A stretch of DNA of 63,819 nucleotides, taken from contig NZ_BBPM01000003.1 of assembly GCF_000787775.1 (NCBI RefSeq), positions 205,740 to 269,558 on the forward strand. Reading direction: 5' to 3'. The position numbers and the translations under genes were made by a program. Origin of the DNA: Streptacidiphilus carbonis (GTDB lineage: Bacteria > Actinomycetota > Actinomycetes > Streptomycetales > Streptomycetaceae). Positions 8,502-16,577 of the stretch are shown piece after piece. Below the pieces are notes generated by a model, which saw only the letters and a program-made list of their open reading frames with translations, was not told the origin of the DNA and did not search any database. The first letter of the stretch is position 1. The number at the start of each line of letters is the position of its first letter.

Positions 8502-9728
8502 GTGGCCGGTGTGCCGCTTCTCAGTGAGCTGATGCCGTGGTCGGTGCCCGGGCTGCGGGTGGGGCGGGGGTGGGTCAGGTCCGCGCATCCCGAGGTGCTG
8601 GCCGCGCGCTGGCACCGGCTGGCCGGGGCCGACCCGCGGCAGCGGGCCGAGCTGTTCCGGCCCACCCGGTCCCGGACGGTGGACAGCGCCGTACCCCAGC
8701 TGGCCGGCCAGGCCACCTCGACCCGGCGGCTCTCCCAGGAGCCCGGTCCCGCCCCGGAGCCGGTCCGGATCCGGCACGGCGCGTTCGACCGGCAGTGGCT
8801 GCTGGCCGACCAGCGGCTGCTGGACCAGCCCCGGCCCGAGCTGTGGCGGGTGGCGGACGGACGCCAGCTCTTCGCCGCCGTCCAGCCCCCCGACGCGGCC
8901 GGGGCTGCTCCCGGCGGCCCCGCCGTGGCCTTCTCGGCCGAGCTGCCGGACGGCGCCCGCCCCAAGGGCACCGGCCGGATCCATCCGCTCTACCGCCGCC
9001 CCGGCGGCACCGAGCCCAATCTGACGCCGGGTCTGACCGCGCTGCTGCGGCGGAAGTTGGGCGTTCCGGTCGGCGCCGAGGACCTTTTCGCCTGGATCGC
9101 GGCGGTGACCGCGCACCCGGTCGGCCGCACCGGCGAGGAGGTGCCGGTACCCCTGCCCGCCGACGCCGGCCTCTGGGCGGAGGGCCTGGAACTGGGTCGG
9201 CGGGTGCTCTGGCTGCACACCTTCGGCGAACGCTCCGCCGCCGGCCTCGGCCCGCTGCGGATGCCGGGCGGACGCCGCCCCTTCGTCCGGGAACGGGTCA
9301 CCGGCCTCCCGGACGCCCTGGACCACGACGCCGAGGACGACTCCCTGCTGATCGGCAGCGGCCGCCTCTCCCCCGTCGCCCGCAGCGCCTGGGAGTTCCA
9401 CGCCGCCGGGGAACCGGTGCTGGCCCGCTGGTTCACCGAGCGCTGCGCCGACCCCGAGGCCCAGCCGGGAACCCTGGAGGCCCTGGGGCTGACCGGCTGG
9501 CCCCAGCAGTACACCGCCGACCTCGTCGACCTGGTCACCGTCCTGACCCTCCTCGCCGAACTGCGCCCGGCCCTGACCGCGGTCACGGCCAAGGCCGCGG
9601 CGGACGGAATCGGCACCGCCGACCTGTCCGCGGCCGGCGTACTCCCCGTCCCGGACCGCTCCCGCCGCCCGGCGTCAGTGCTGCTGCACCACGAGGAAGG
9701 GCCTGACGGCCAGTTCGTCCTGTTGTGA
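8502..9728 (+). CDS. Stand-alone type ISP restriction-modification C-terminal (specificity) domain protein
   Basis: The GTG at 8502 is chosen because GGAGGT sits five bases before it (8491-8496); an in-frame ATG at 8481 has no such site. The 408 residues resemble the C-terminal domain of type ISP restriction-modification enzymes: FDRQWLLADQRLLDQPRPELW, VAFSAELPD, EPNLTPGLTALL, then GAEDLFAWIAAVTAHP and LWAEGLELGRRVLWLHTFGE. In full-length enzymes this domain reads the DNA target and follows nuclease, helicase and methyltransferase domains. None of those, and no methyltransferase NPPY-type motif, is present here. Function as an orphan is unknown; family assignment is from memory. Confidence 0.72.
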   Translation: MAGVPLLSELMPWSVPGLRVGRGWVRSAHPEVLAARWHRLAGADPRQRAELFRPTRSRTVDSAVPQLAGQATSTRRLSQEPGPAPEPVRIRHGAFDRQWLLADQRLLDQPRPELWRVADGRQLFAAVQPPDAAGAAPGGPAVAFSAELPDGARPKGTGRIHPLYRRPGGTEPNLTPGLTALLRRKLGVPVGAEDLFAWIAAVTAHPVGRTGEEVPVPLPADAGLWAEGLELGRRVLWLHTFGERSAAGLGPLRMPGGRRPFVRERVTGLPDALDHDAEDDSLLIGSGRLSPVARSAWEFHAAGEPVLARWFTERCADPEAQPGTLEALGLTGWPQQYTADLVDLVTVLTLLAELRPALTAVTAKAAADGIGTADLSAAGVLPVPDRSRRPASVLLHHEEGPDGQFVLL

Positions 9729-9737
9729 GGGAGGGGC

Positions 9738-9768
9738 TTGCATCTCCAGCGGCTGGAGGTCGCAGACT
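9738..9768 (+). promoter_or_regulatory. MerR-type promoter with 19-bp spacer and internal palindrome
   Basis: The -35 TTGCAT (9738-9743) and -10 CAGACT (9763-9768) are separated by 19 bp. The spacer contains CTCCAGC-G-GCTGGAG (9744-9758), a perfect 7-1-7 palindrome. Overlong spacers spanned by the operator are the hallmark of promoters controlled by MerR proteins. The ATG at 9776 is only eight bases past the -10, so the transcript is probably leaderless and the regulator probably autoregulated. Confidence 0.75.
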
Positions 9769-9775
9769 CTGGGCC

Positions 9776-10693
9776 ATGGACGGCACGCAGAACGCAGCCG
9801 CACCGCTGCTGACCATCGGTGAACTCGCACATCGTACCGGGCTGCCGGTCCGGACCATCCGCTACTGGTCCGAGGCCGGGGTGGTGGTCGAGGCCACCCG
9901 GAGCGCGGGCGGACACCGGCTCTACGATCCGGCCGGGGTGGCCCGGCTGGAACTGGTGGCCACCCTGCGCGAGCTGGGCCTCAGCCACGCCGAGGTCCGC
10001 AGGGTGCTGGACCGCGAGAGCACGGTGGCCGAGGTCGCGAGGACCCACGTCGCGGCCCTGGACACGCAGATCGCCACGTTGCGGCTGCGCCGCGCGGTGC
10101 TGTCCGCCATCGCGGCAGGAGATCGGGAGGAGCCCGAGAACATGGACCGGTTGAACCGTATGGCGCGGCTGTCGGCGCAGGAACGGCAGCAGATGATCGA
10201 CGACTTCGCGGCCCGCGCCTGCGCGGGCCTGGACGGCGGACCCGAGCTCCAGGCCCGGCTCCGCGGCGCAGCACACCACCTGCCGGACGACCCCACCCAG
10301 GAGCAGACGGACGCCTGGCTGGAGCTGGCGGAGCTGATGTCGGACCCGGGCTTCCAGCAGCACGTCCGGAGTGCGGTGGAGCAGAGCTCCCAGCCGGAGC
10401 GGCACGGCCGTTTCGCGGAGAACCTGGACCGCACGGTGGGCGCAGCCCTGCGGGAGGGGCTTGCGCCCGACTCGCCCGAGGCGGCGGCAGTGGTCGACCG
10501 CCTGCTCGGCGACCCGGGCCCGGAACGGCTCGCAGCCGTCCGGGCCCGGGTCGGGGCCCAGCTCGACCCGGGCTACGACGAACGGCTGGAGAGCTATCGC
10601 CGACTGCTCGCGGTACTGCAGGACCAACCGGCGCCGACCTCCCGCCGGGCCGTCTACACCTGGCTGGTCGAAGCCATCGACGCCGTCGGCTGA
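9776..10693 (+). CDS. MerR-family transcriptional regulator
   Basis: A 305-residue protein. Residues 12-80 are a MerR winged helix (LTIGELAHRTGLPVRTIRYW, then GHRLYDPAGVARLELVATLR). The dimerisation helix follows (THVAALDTQIATLRLRRAVL). The C-terminal 190 residues are all-helical with no cysteines in metal-binding spacing, so a small-molecule rather than metal effector is more likely; it is not a recognisable TipAS domain. ATG 9776 is preferred over the upstream in-frame GTG 9725 because it coincides with the leaderless promoter start. The 3' end overlaps the convergent EamA frame by 40 bp. Confidence 0.88.
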   Translation: MDGTQNAAAPLLTIGELAHRTGLPVRTIRYWSEAGVVVEATRSAGGHRLYDPAGVARLELVATLRELGLSHAEVRRVLDRESTVAEVARTHVAALDTQIATLRLRRAVLSAIAAGDREEPENMDRLNRMARLSAQERQQMIDDFAARACAGLDGGPELQARLRGAAHHLPDDPTQEQTDAWLELAELMSDPGFQQHVRSAVEQSSQPERHGRFAENLDRTVGAALREGLAPDSPEAAAVVDRLLGDPGPERLAAVRARVGAQLDPGYDERLESYRRLLAVLQDQPAPTSRRAVYTWLVEAIDAVG

Positions 10694-11682
10694 CCACCTT
10701 CTGACGCGCAGCTCCCCGGGCCCCTGATGGTGCGACTTGCTCCCGGTGGTTCGGTTGCAGCCCGGTAGGGGCGCGGGGAACTGCGCGACAAGTCCGGCAC
10801 ACGCCGCACCCGAGTCCCGACAACCACCCCGCAGGCGACCAACACGCTTCCCGCGATCTGGCCGAGGCCGAGCGTCCCCGTCCCCACCAGCGGCGCGGCC
10901 CCCGCCGCTGCGACCGGGATGACGCCGCTGAAGAGCCCTGCCCGCTCGGGTCCCAGCCGTTCGACCCCGGTGTACCAGGCCCAGAAGGCCAGTACGGTGA
11001 CCGGCAGCGCCATCCAGGCCAGGGCCAGGGCCTCGGCCACGGTCGGCACCCGCAGCGCCGCCGGCCCCTGCAGCGCCAGCCCCAGCAGCAGGGCCTGGAC
11101 CGAGCCCGCCGCACACGCGCACCCGGAGAGCAGCAGCGGGCCCAGCGGAGCGATCAGCGGGACGGCGACCAGGCCGAAGGCGACCTCGCCCAGGAGTGCG
11201 AGCAGCGAGAAGCCCAGACCGGCCGCGTCGGTGCGGCCGAAGCCCTGGACCACCGCCGCCCCGGCGACCACCAGCAGGGCCGCGCCGGCGATCCGCGGCG
11301 AGGGGCGGCGGCGCTCCAGCAGCGGTGCCAGGATCGCGATGGCCAGCGGGGCGCAGCCGACGACGACGCCGGGCACGGCCGGTTCGGCGCTGCGTTCGGC
11401 GGTGAGGACCGCGAGGTTGAAGCCCACCATTCCGGTGGCCGCCAGCAGTGCCAGCCGCAGCCAGAGCCGCAGCGGCAGCTCACGGGCCGGGGCCAGCCCA
11501 CGCGGGCCGCGGGCGGCCAGGAACAGCAGTACCACGGCCGCCGCGCCGTAGCGCAGTCCCTGGCCACCGAGGCCGGGATAGCCGCCGAGCAGGCTCATCG
11601 CGACGAAGCTGGTGCCGACGAGGAGGGCGGCGCCGGCCGCGAGGACCGCGCCGGAGGCGGAGGGGAGGGGTGGTCGGTTCAT
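10654..11682 (-). CDS. EamA/DMT-family transporter
   Basis: A ten-helix drug/metabolite exporter of about 300 residues (MNRPPLPSASGAVLAAGAALLVGTS...), with the duplicated EamA fold and short loops rich in Gly/Ala/Leu. It is divergent from a MocR regulator, a frequent pairing in which the regulator controls an amino-acid or amine exporter. The last 35-40 residues, after VVGTRVRRVPDL, are encoded by repeat copy B and by the antisense of the merR 3' end. They are Ser/Pro/Arg-rich and not part of the fold, so the repeat seems to have displaced the natural stop codon. Confidence 0.85.
   Translation of the reverse strand: MNRPPLPSASGAVLAAGAALLVGTSFVAMSLLGGYPGLGGQGLRYGAAAVVLLFLAARGPRGLAPARELPLRLWLRLALLAATGMVGFNLAVLTAERSAEPAVPGVVVGCAPLAIAILAPLLERRRPSPRIAGAALLVVAGAAVVQGFGRTDAAGLGFSLLALLGEVAFGLVAVPLIAPLGPLLLSGCACAAGSVQALLLGLALQGPAALRVPTVAEALALAWMALPVTVLAFWAWYTGVERLGPERAGLFSGVIPVAAAGAAPLVGTGTLGLGQIAGSVLVACGVVVGTRVRRVPDLSRSSPRPYRAATEPPGASRTIRGPGSCASEGGQPTASMASTSQV
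10705..10787. repeat. Repeat family copy B
   Basis: The palindrome has a left arm starting CGCGCAGCTCCCCGGGCCCC and a right arm ending AGGGGCGCGGGGAACTGCGCG, separated by a GGTTGCAG-containing loop. It lies between the merR stop and the core of the EamA gene and is read through by the EamA frame. Confidence 0.85.
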
Positions 11683-11702
11683 GCAAGCAGCTTCCCGGCC
11701 GC

Positions 11703-11725
11703 AGTGGTCCGGATTAAGGTCCACT
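11703..11725. promoter_or_regulatory. Candidate MocR operator between eamA-like and mocR-like genes
   Basis: AGTGGTCC (11703-11710) faces GGTCCACT (11718-11725) across 7 bp, an inverted repeat with one internal mismatch pair. It lies in the 46-bp gap between the divergent starts. A -10-like TAAGGT (11715-11720) lies inside it, about 9 bases before ATG 11729, so the mocR transcript may be leaderless. Confidence 0.5.
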
Positions 11726-11728
11726 CCC

Positions 11729-13165
11729 ATGCGGAGTTCACGGACCACTTCCCCCAGCGACTCCCCCGCTTCCCCCGCTTCCCCCGCCTGGGAGCTGCTG
11801 CTCCCGGCCGCCTCGGGTCCGCAGCGCGGCCGTGGCCGGGAGCTGGGCGCCGCGCTGCGGCAGGCGGTGCGGGAGGGGCGGCTCACGGCCGGGACCAGGC
11901 TGCCGTCCACCCGGGACCTGGCCCGGGACCTGCGGGTGTCGCGCAGCCTGGTCAGCGAGCTGTACGGGCAGCTCATCGCCGAGGGCTACCTGACCAGCCG
12001 TCAGGGCTCCGGCACCTGGGTCGCCGCGCTCAGCCCCACCCCGTCCCCGCCCGCCGTTGCCGCGCCTCAGCCGGTGCCGCCGCCGGTGACCGACTTCCGT
12101 CCCGGGCTGCCGGACCTCGCCCTGTTCCCCCGCGCGGCCTGGTCCGCCGCCCACCGCAGCGCCCTGACCGCCCTGCCCGACGCGGCCCTGGACTACCCGG
12201 ACCCGCAGGGCCTGCCCGAGCTGCGCGCCGCCCTGGCCGAGCTGCTGGCCCGGCGCCGGGGGGTGGTCGTCGCGCCCGAGCGGGTGCTGGTCTGCTCGGG
12301 CGTCGCCCAGACGCTGACCCTGCTCGGACGGGTGCTGCGGGCCCGGGGACACCGGACGGTCGCCCTGGAGGACCCGGGCAGCCTGCCCCAGTACCCGCTG
12401 CTGACCGCCGCCGGACTGCGTCCGGTCCCGGTCCCGGTGGACGCGGAGGGCCTGGACCCCGGCGCGCTCGCCGCCAGCGGGGCCCGCGCGGCGGTGATCA
12501 CGCCCGCGCACCACTTCCCCACCGGCGTGGTGCACTCCCCCGCGCGCCGGGCCGCGCTGCTCTCCTGGGCGGCGGCCGATCGCGGCCTGCTGGTGGAGGA
12601 CGACTACGACGGCGACTTCCGCTACGACCGGGCCCCGGTCGGCGCGCTCCAGGGCCTGGCCCCCGACCTCGTCCTCTACACCGGCTCGGTGAGCAAGTCG
12701 CTGGCCCCGGGGCTGCGACTGGGGTGGATGGTGCCGCCCGCCGACCTGCTGGACGAACTGGTGGAGGCCAAGCGGGTCACCGACCTGGGCAACGCCGTCG
12801 CCGAGCAGGCCGCCTTCGCCGCCTTCCTGCGCTCCGGCCGCTACGACCGGCAGTTGCGGCTGTGCCAGCGCCGTTACCGCGAGCGCCGGGACGCCCTGAT
12901 CGAGGCGCTGACCGCGGCCGTCCCCGGGGTCCGGGTCAGCGGCATCGCCGCCGGGCTGCACCTGATCGCCGAGTTCCCCTTCCCACTGCCGGAGGCCGTC
13001 ACCGCGGCCGCCGGGGTGTGGCTGCGCCCGCTGAGCGACTACTGCGCCGAGGAGCGGCCCCGGGACGCCACCCGCTTCGTCCTCGGCTACGCCCACCTCA
13101 CCCGTCCGGATATCCAGCGCGCCTTCGCCAGACTGGCCGAATCTTTGCGCAGTGTTGCCATTTGA
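11729..13165 (+). CDS. MocR/GabR-type regulator (GntR HTH fused to aminotransferase domain)
   Basis: A 478-residue fusion. After a Ser/Pro-rich start, residues 25-95 are a GntR-type winged helix (GAALRQAVREGRLTAGTRLPSTRDLARDL, then VSRSLVSELYGQL). After a Pro linker, residues about 120-475 are a fold-type-I aminotransferase domain. PLP signatures are DYPDPQGLPELRAALA, the VEDDYDGDFRY Asp region and the Schiff-base lysine in YTGSVSKSLAPGLRLGW. Such proteins are transcription factors that sense amines or PLP, not enzymes. The start codon lies immediately after the predicted -10. The divergent EamA gene is the likely target. Confidence 0.9.
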   Translation: MRSSRTTSPSDSPASPASPAWELLLPAASGPQRGRGRELGAALRQAVREGRLTAGTRLPSTRDLARDLRVSRSLVSELYGQLIAEGYLTSRQGSGTWVAALSPTPSPPAVAAPQPVPPPVTDFRPGLPDLALFPRAAWSAAHRSALTALPDAALDYPDPQGLPELRAALAELLARRRGVVVAPERVLVCSGVAQTLTLLGRVLRARGHRTVALEDPGSLPQYPLLTAAGLRPVPVPVDAEGLDPGALAASGARAAVITPAHHFPTGVVHSPARRAALLSWAAADRGLLVEDDYDGDFRYDRAPVGALQGLAPDLVLYTGSVSKSLAPGLRLGWMVPPADLLDELVEAKRVTDLGNAVAEQAAFAAFLRSGRYDRQLRLCQRRYRERRDALIEALTAAVPGVRVSGIAAGLHLIAEFPFPLPEAVTAAAGVWLRPLSDYCAEERPRDATRFVLGYAHLTRPDIQRAFARLAESLRSVAI

Positions 13166-13283
13166 TACCGAAGCCGTTCATGAGCTGCAGAAACGCTCGC
13201 GAGCGCGCGCACCCCCCGGATACCATCCGGCTACCCCCGGGTACTCGAAGGAGAGCGGCTCGAAGGAGAGGGAAGGCGGAGAG

Positions 13284-14531
13284 TTGGCACAGCTCACCGG
13301 CGGCGACTCGTCGCTGCTGCGGCGGATCAACTCCGCCGTGACCCTGCACGCCCTGCGTGGCGGCGACGCGCTGACCCTCACCCAACTGGTCGGCGACACC
13401 GGCCTGTCCCGCCCCACCGTCGAGGGCGTCATCGAGGGCCTGATCGAGTCCGGACTGGTCGTCGAGGTCCATCCGGACCCCGACTCCCGCCGCGGTGACA
13501 GCACCCGCCAGCGCGGACGTCCGGCCCGCCACTTCCGCTTCCGCGCCGAGGCCGGCCACCTGCTCGGCATCGAGATCGGCACCCACGGCGCCCGGGTCGC
13601 GCTGGCCGACCTGACCGGCCGGCTGATCGGCTCCTACGCCCGTCCCATCGACGAGTCCACCGGCGCCACCGAGCGGCTGGGCCTGGTCCGGGCCACCGTC
13701 GCCGAGCTGCTGCGGCGCTCCAATGTGTCCAGGGACACCCTGTGGGCGGTCGGCGTCGGCACGCCGGGCGTGGTGGACGCCGAGGGCGTGGTGCGGCTGG
13801 GGACGGCACTGCCCGGCTGGACCGGCCTGGAGCTGGGGGCGCGGCTGCGCCGCTCGTTCCGCTGCCCGGTCCTGGTGGAGAACGACGCCAACCTCGCCGC
13901 CATCGGCGAGCACTGGAAGGGCGCCGCCGCCGGCATGGGCGATGTGGTCTTCGTGCTGGCCGGGCTCAGCCCCGGCGCGGGATCGCTGATCAACGGCCGG
14001 CTGCACCGGGGATTCGGCGGCGCGGCCGGCGAGATCGGCTCACTGCACCTGCTGGGCCGCGAGTCCAACCCGGCCCAGCTGCTCTCCGCGCCCAGCAAGC
14101 CGATCGACCCGCTGGACGAGGCGGCGGTGGCCCGGGTGCTGCGGCTGGCCGAGCAGGGCGACCAGGTCGCCCTGGACGTCCGGGACCGCTTCCTGGCCCG
14201 GCTGGTGCGCGACGTGGCCGCGCTGGTGCTCGCCATCGACCCGGAGATCGTGGTCATCGGCGGCTGGGCGGCCGGTCTGGACGGGATGCTGGAACCGCTG
14301 CGCCAGCAACTGACCCGGATGTGCCTGCGGCCCCCGGAGGTGCGGCTGTCGGCGCTCGGTGACGACGTGATCGCCACCGGCGCCCTGCGGCTGGCCCTCG
14401 AACACGCTGAGGAGCAGCTCTTCTCGGTGGATCAGGAGGCGGTGCGGACCTCGGCGGCGACCGGCTCGGCCGGGGCGACGTCGACGACGCCGGAGGCGCC
14501 GAAGGTCAGTCGGCACATGTCGGCGCGGTAG
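13284..14531 (+). CDS. ROK-family transcriptional regulator
   Basis: TTG 13284 is preferred, with GGCGGAGAG immediately before it; an in-frame ATG at 13152 overlaps the previous gene's end. Residues about 8-60 form a winged helix (LLRRINSAVTLHALRGGDALTLTQL, LSRPTVEGVIEGLIESGLV). A ROK sugar-kinase fold follows. The ATP motif reads GIEIGTHGA with Glu in place of the kinase Asp, and the CxCGxxGCxE zinc motif after GAAGEIGSLHLLG is missing, so it should not phosphorylate sugars. The END-type loop VENDANLAA is kept. Its last 100 bp overlap the 3' end of the convergent GntR gene. Confidence 0.83.
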   Translation: MAQLTGGDSSLLRRINSAVTLHALRGGDALTLTQLVGDTGLSRPTVEGVIEGLIESGLVVEVHPDPDSRRGDSTRQRGRPARHFRFRAEAGHLLGIEIGTHGARVALADLTGRLIGSYARPIDESTGATERLGLVRATVAELLRRSNVSRDTLWAVGVGTPGVVDAEGVVRLGTALPGWTGLELGARLRRSFRCPVLVENDANLAAIGEHWKGAAAGMGDVVFVLAGLSPGAGSLINGRLHRGFGGAAGEIGSLHLLGRESNPAQLLSAPSKPIDPLDEAAVARVLRLAEQGDQVALDVRDRFLARLVRDVAALVLAIDPEIVVIGGWAAGLDGMLEPLRQQLTRMCLRPPEVRLSALGDDVIATGALRLALEHAEEQLFSVDQEAVRTSAATGSAGATSTTPEAPKVSRHMSAR

Positions 14532-15223
14532 GTGGAGACGGCGACGGCGACCGTGCCGCCCTGGGCCTGGTAACGGGTCGTCAGCACCAGCACCGGGGTG
14601 CCCGGCGGGCGCTCCAGCAGTCGGGCCTGCTGCTCCTCGGCGACGCCCAGCTCGACCGAGCGGGACTCGCCGTCCAGCTCCAGCCGCTGCAGCTGGCGCA
14701 GCACCGAGCGGGCCCGGCTGGAGTCGGCGATGCTGGACCTCGCGAAGATGGCGGGCACATGCGAGGCCACCGTCTCGGGCACGTAGAGCGTCTCCGCTCC
14801 GATGGCCTGGCCGTGCATCAGCCGCAGCCTGCGGACCGCGTGCACGGATTCGTCGGCGGGGACGCCGAGGGTGGCGGCGACGGCGGCCGGGGCCGGGGCG
14901 TAGCCGGCGTCGACGATCCGCCAGCTGTCGCGGCCGGTCGTCCCGGCGACCGGGACGCCCATCCGCGGGGCGGCGACCAGGGTGCCGATGCCGCGGCGGC
15001 GCACCAGCCGGCCCTCCAGCTCCAACTGGTCCAGCGCCTGGCGCAGGGTGGCCCGGGCCACCCCGAAGCGCGCGGACAGGTCCCGCTCGTTGGGCAGCAC
15101 CTCACCGGCGCTGAACTCCGAGTCGAGCGCCCGCACCAGGACGGTGCGCAGATGCCAGTACTTGGGCTCGGGCGCGTCCGCGACGGCGGCCCCGTTCCCT
15201 TGCGCGGCCTGTGTGGTCCCCAC
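14432..15223 (-). CDS. GntR-family regulator, HutC/DasR subfamily
   Basis: A 263-residue regulator. Residues 20-90 are the GntR winged helix (VLVRALDSEFSAGEVLPNERDLSARFGVARATLRQALDQL followed by RRRGIGTLVA). A UTRA effector domain follows (about 105-250: SVHAVRRLRLMHGQAIGAETLYVP, then a C-terminal YRADMCRLTF strand). UTRA domains bind phosphorylated amino sugars, sugars or amino acids. The gene is tail to tail with a ROK regulator and overlaps it by 100 bp. No DasR-like ACTGGTCTAGACCAGT box was seen nearby. Confidence 0.9.
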   Translation of the reverse strand: MGTTQAAQGNGAAVADAPEPKYWHLRTVLVRALDSEFSAGEVLPNERDLSARFGVARATLRQALDQLELEGRLVRRRGIGTLVAAPRMGVPVAGTTGRDSWRIVDAGYAPAPAAVAATLGVPADESVHAVRRLRLMHGQAIGAETLYVPETVASHVPAIFARSSIADSSRARSVLRQLQRLELDGESRSVELGVAEEQQARLLERPPGTPVLVLTTRYQAQGGTVAVAVSTYRADMCRLTFGASGVVDVAPAEPVAAEVRTAS

Positions 15224-15263
15224 CCTGTCCTCCGCCTGTGAGCCGGTGCCCGTATTTATGAGC

Positions 15264-15279
15264 CCTTATTTTTTAAAGG
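15264..15279. promoter_or_regulatory. A/T-rich near-palindrome in the gntR leader
   Basis: CCTTATTTTTTAAAGG is strikingly A/T-rich for this genome. It is an imperfect palindrome 41-56 bp upstream of the GntR start and could be its operator or a promoter element. Confidence 0.35.
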
Positions 15280-15314
15280 ACCCTGCACTAAGGCGACAGT
15301 AGGGGCTTCCCGGA

Positions 15315-15806
15315 TCATTGGTCAAGACCAATGCCCAGGATGTCGCACACGGCCAGATACCGCGTCAAGCCGGTCATTCCACTGCTCATCATCACCGCGT
15401 GGTTGAGCCTGAAGGCCGGCCTGCCGGGCACCGCGAGCAGTCTCATCAGCGGCTTGCGCACTTCGACGTCCTCGTCGAAGACGGCCACCGCCGCGCCGTC
15501 GCCCCTGGTGGTGACGGTCCATCGGGTACGGCCCTCCAGGTCTCCGGTGAGCCGCGCCTCCAGCACCCCGGCCGCCGGGTCCTGCCGCGCCTCATGGGCG
15601 GTCACCTGCAACACATAGGGAAGCAGCGAGCGGAAGCGCATCGCGCCGGTGCTCCCGTCGAACTGCCGTACTTCCAGGATCTCCGGCCACCACACCGGGT
15701 AGGTGCGCGGATCGGACAGCACCGCGTAGACCCGGGCCGGCGGCGCGGGCAGGTCCCAGACGGTGGTGAAGCGGTAGCGGTGCCGGTCGGGTCGTCGAGA
15801 CGTCAT
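15315..15806 (-). CDS. SRPBCC/polyketide-cyclase-like protein
   Basis: A 163-residue START/Bet v1-fold protein. FTTVWDLPAPPARVYAVLSDPRTYPVWWPEI is the classic first strand and helices. A central beta sheet (MRFRSLLPYVLQVTAHEARQDPA, WTVTTRGDG) and a long C-terminal helix complete the fold. These proteins bind hydrophobic ligands or act as cyclases; the ligand is unknown. ATG 15806 is the only start giving a normal SRPBCC N-terminus in a frame that stays open much further upstream. It is divergent from the gamma carbonic anhydrase, 85 bp apart. Confidence 0.8.
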   Translation of the reverse strand: MTSRRPDRHRYRFTTVWDLPAPPARVYAVLSDPRTYPVWWPEILEVRQFDGSTGAMRFRSLLPYVLQVTAHEARQDPAAGVLEARLTGDLEGRTRWTVTTRGDGAAVAVFDEDVEVRKPLMRLLAVPGRPAFRLNHAVMMSSGMTGLTRYLAVCDILGIGLDQ

Positions 15807-15891
15807 GGACAGCAGTCTCGCCGCTGGGGAGGGTTCGGCTGCCGGTAGCGTGCACTGCAGCCTTCGTTCTTTCACCATCCGGGAGCACCCC

Positions 15892-16431
15892 ATGACCGAA
15901 CCCGTAGCCCGACCGCTGATCGCCGCCGTCGCCGGACGCACCCCGGAGGTGGACCCGCAGGCGTTCGTCGCCCCGACCGGGACGGTACTGGGCTCGGTGC
16001 GCCTCGCCGCAGGATCCAGCGTCTGGTACGGGGCGGTGCTGCGCGGCGACTGCGAGACGATCAGCCTCGGTCCGGACAGCAACATCCAGGACAACTGCTC
16101 GGTCCACGCCGACTTCGGTTTCCCGGCGACGGTCGGCGCCCGGGTGTCGGTTGGCCACAACGCGGTGCTGCACGGCTGCACCGTCGAGGACGACTGCCTG
16201 GTCGGCATGGGCGCCACCGTCCTCAACGGCGCGGTCGTGGGCGCGGGTTCGCTGATCGCAGCCAACGCGCTGGTGCCGCAGGGGATGCGGATCCCGCCGG
16301 GCTCCCTGGTGGCCGGCGTCCCGGCCAAGGTCAGGCGCGAACTGTCCGACGAGGAGCGGGCCCACATCAAGCTCAACGCCGAGTGGTACACCGCGCTCAG
16401 CGGGCAGCACCGCGAGGCGTTCGGGGGTTGA
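15892..16431 (+). CDS. Gamma-class carbonic anhydrase-like hexapeptide-repeat protein
   Basis: A 179-residue left-handed beta-helix protein. Its repeats run from GTVLGSVRLAAGSSVWYGAVLRGD through NIQDNCSVHAD and VGHNAVLHGCTVEDDCLVGMGA to GSLIAANALVPQGMRIPPGSLVAG, with the C-terminal helix of the family. The three zinc-binding histidine positions of gamma carbonic anhydrases (SVHAD, VGHNAVLHG) are present. GGGAG sits 7-11 bases before ATG 15892. Many homologues have weak or no anhydrase activity. Confidence 0.88.
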   Translation: MTEPVARPLIAAVAGRTPEVDPQAFVAPTGTVLGSVRLAAGSSVWYGAVLRGDCETISLGPDSNIQDNCSVHADFGFPATVGARVSVGHNAVLHGCTVEDDCLVGMGATVLNGAVVGAGSLIAANALVPQGMRIPPGSLVAGVPAKVRRELSDEERAHIKLNAEWYTALSGQHREAFGG

Positions 16432-16470
16432 GGCCCTGTCGGATCTTCGGCTGCGGACCGTAGCCGGCTC

Positions 16471-16549
16471 GTCGCGCAGTTCCCCGCGCCCCCGAGGGGC
16501 TGCAACTGCATCAGTTGCACATGCTGAGGGGCGCGGGGAACTGCGCGAC
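16471..16549. repeat. Repeat family copy C: the cleanest palindrome
   Basis: GTCGCGCAGTTCCCCGCGCC on the left pairs with GGCGCGGGGAACTGCGCGAC on the right. An inner TGCAACTG...CAGTTGCA stem is present. It lies between convergent gene ends, so it could serve as a bidirectional terminator. Confidence 0.88.
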
Positions 16550-16577
16550 AAGCCATGCACAACCCGCACCAGTACCT

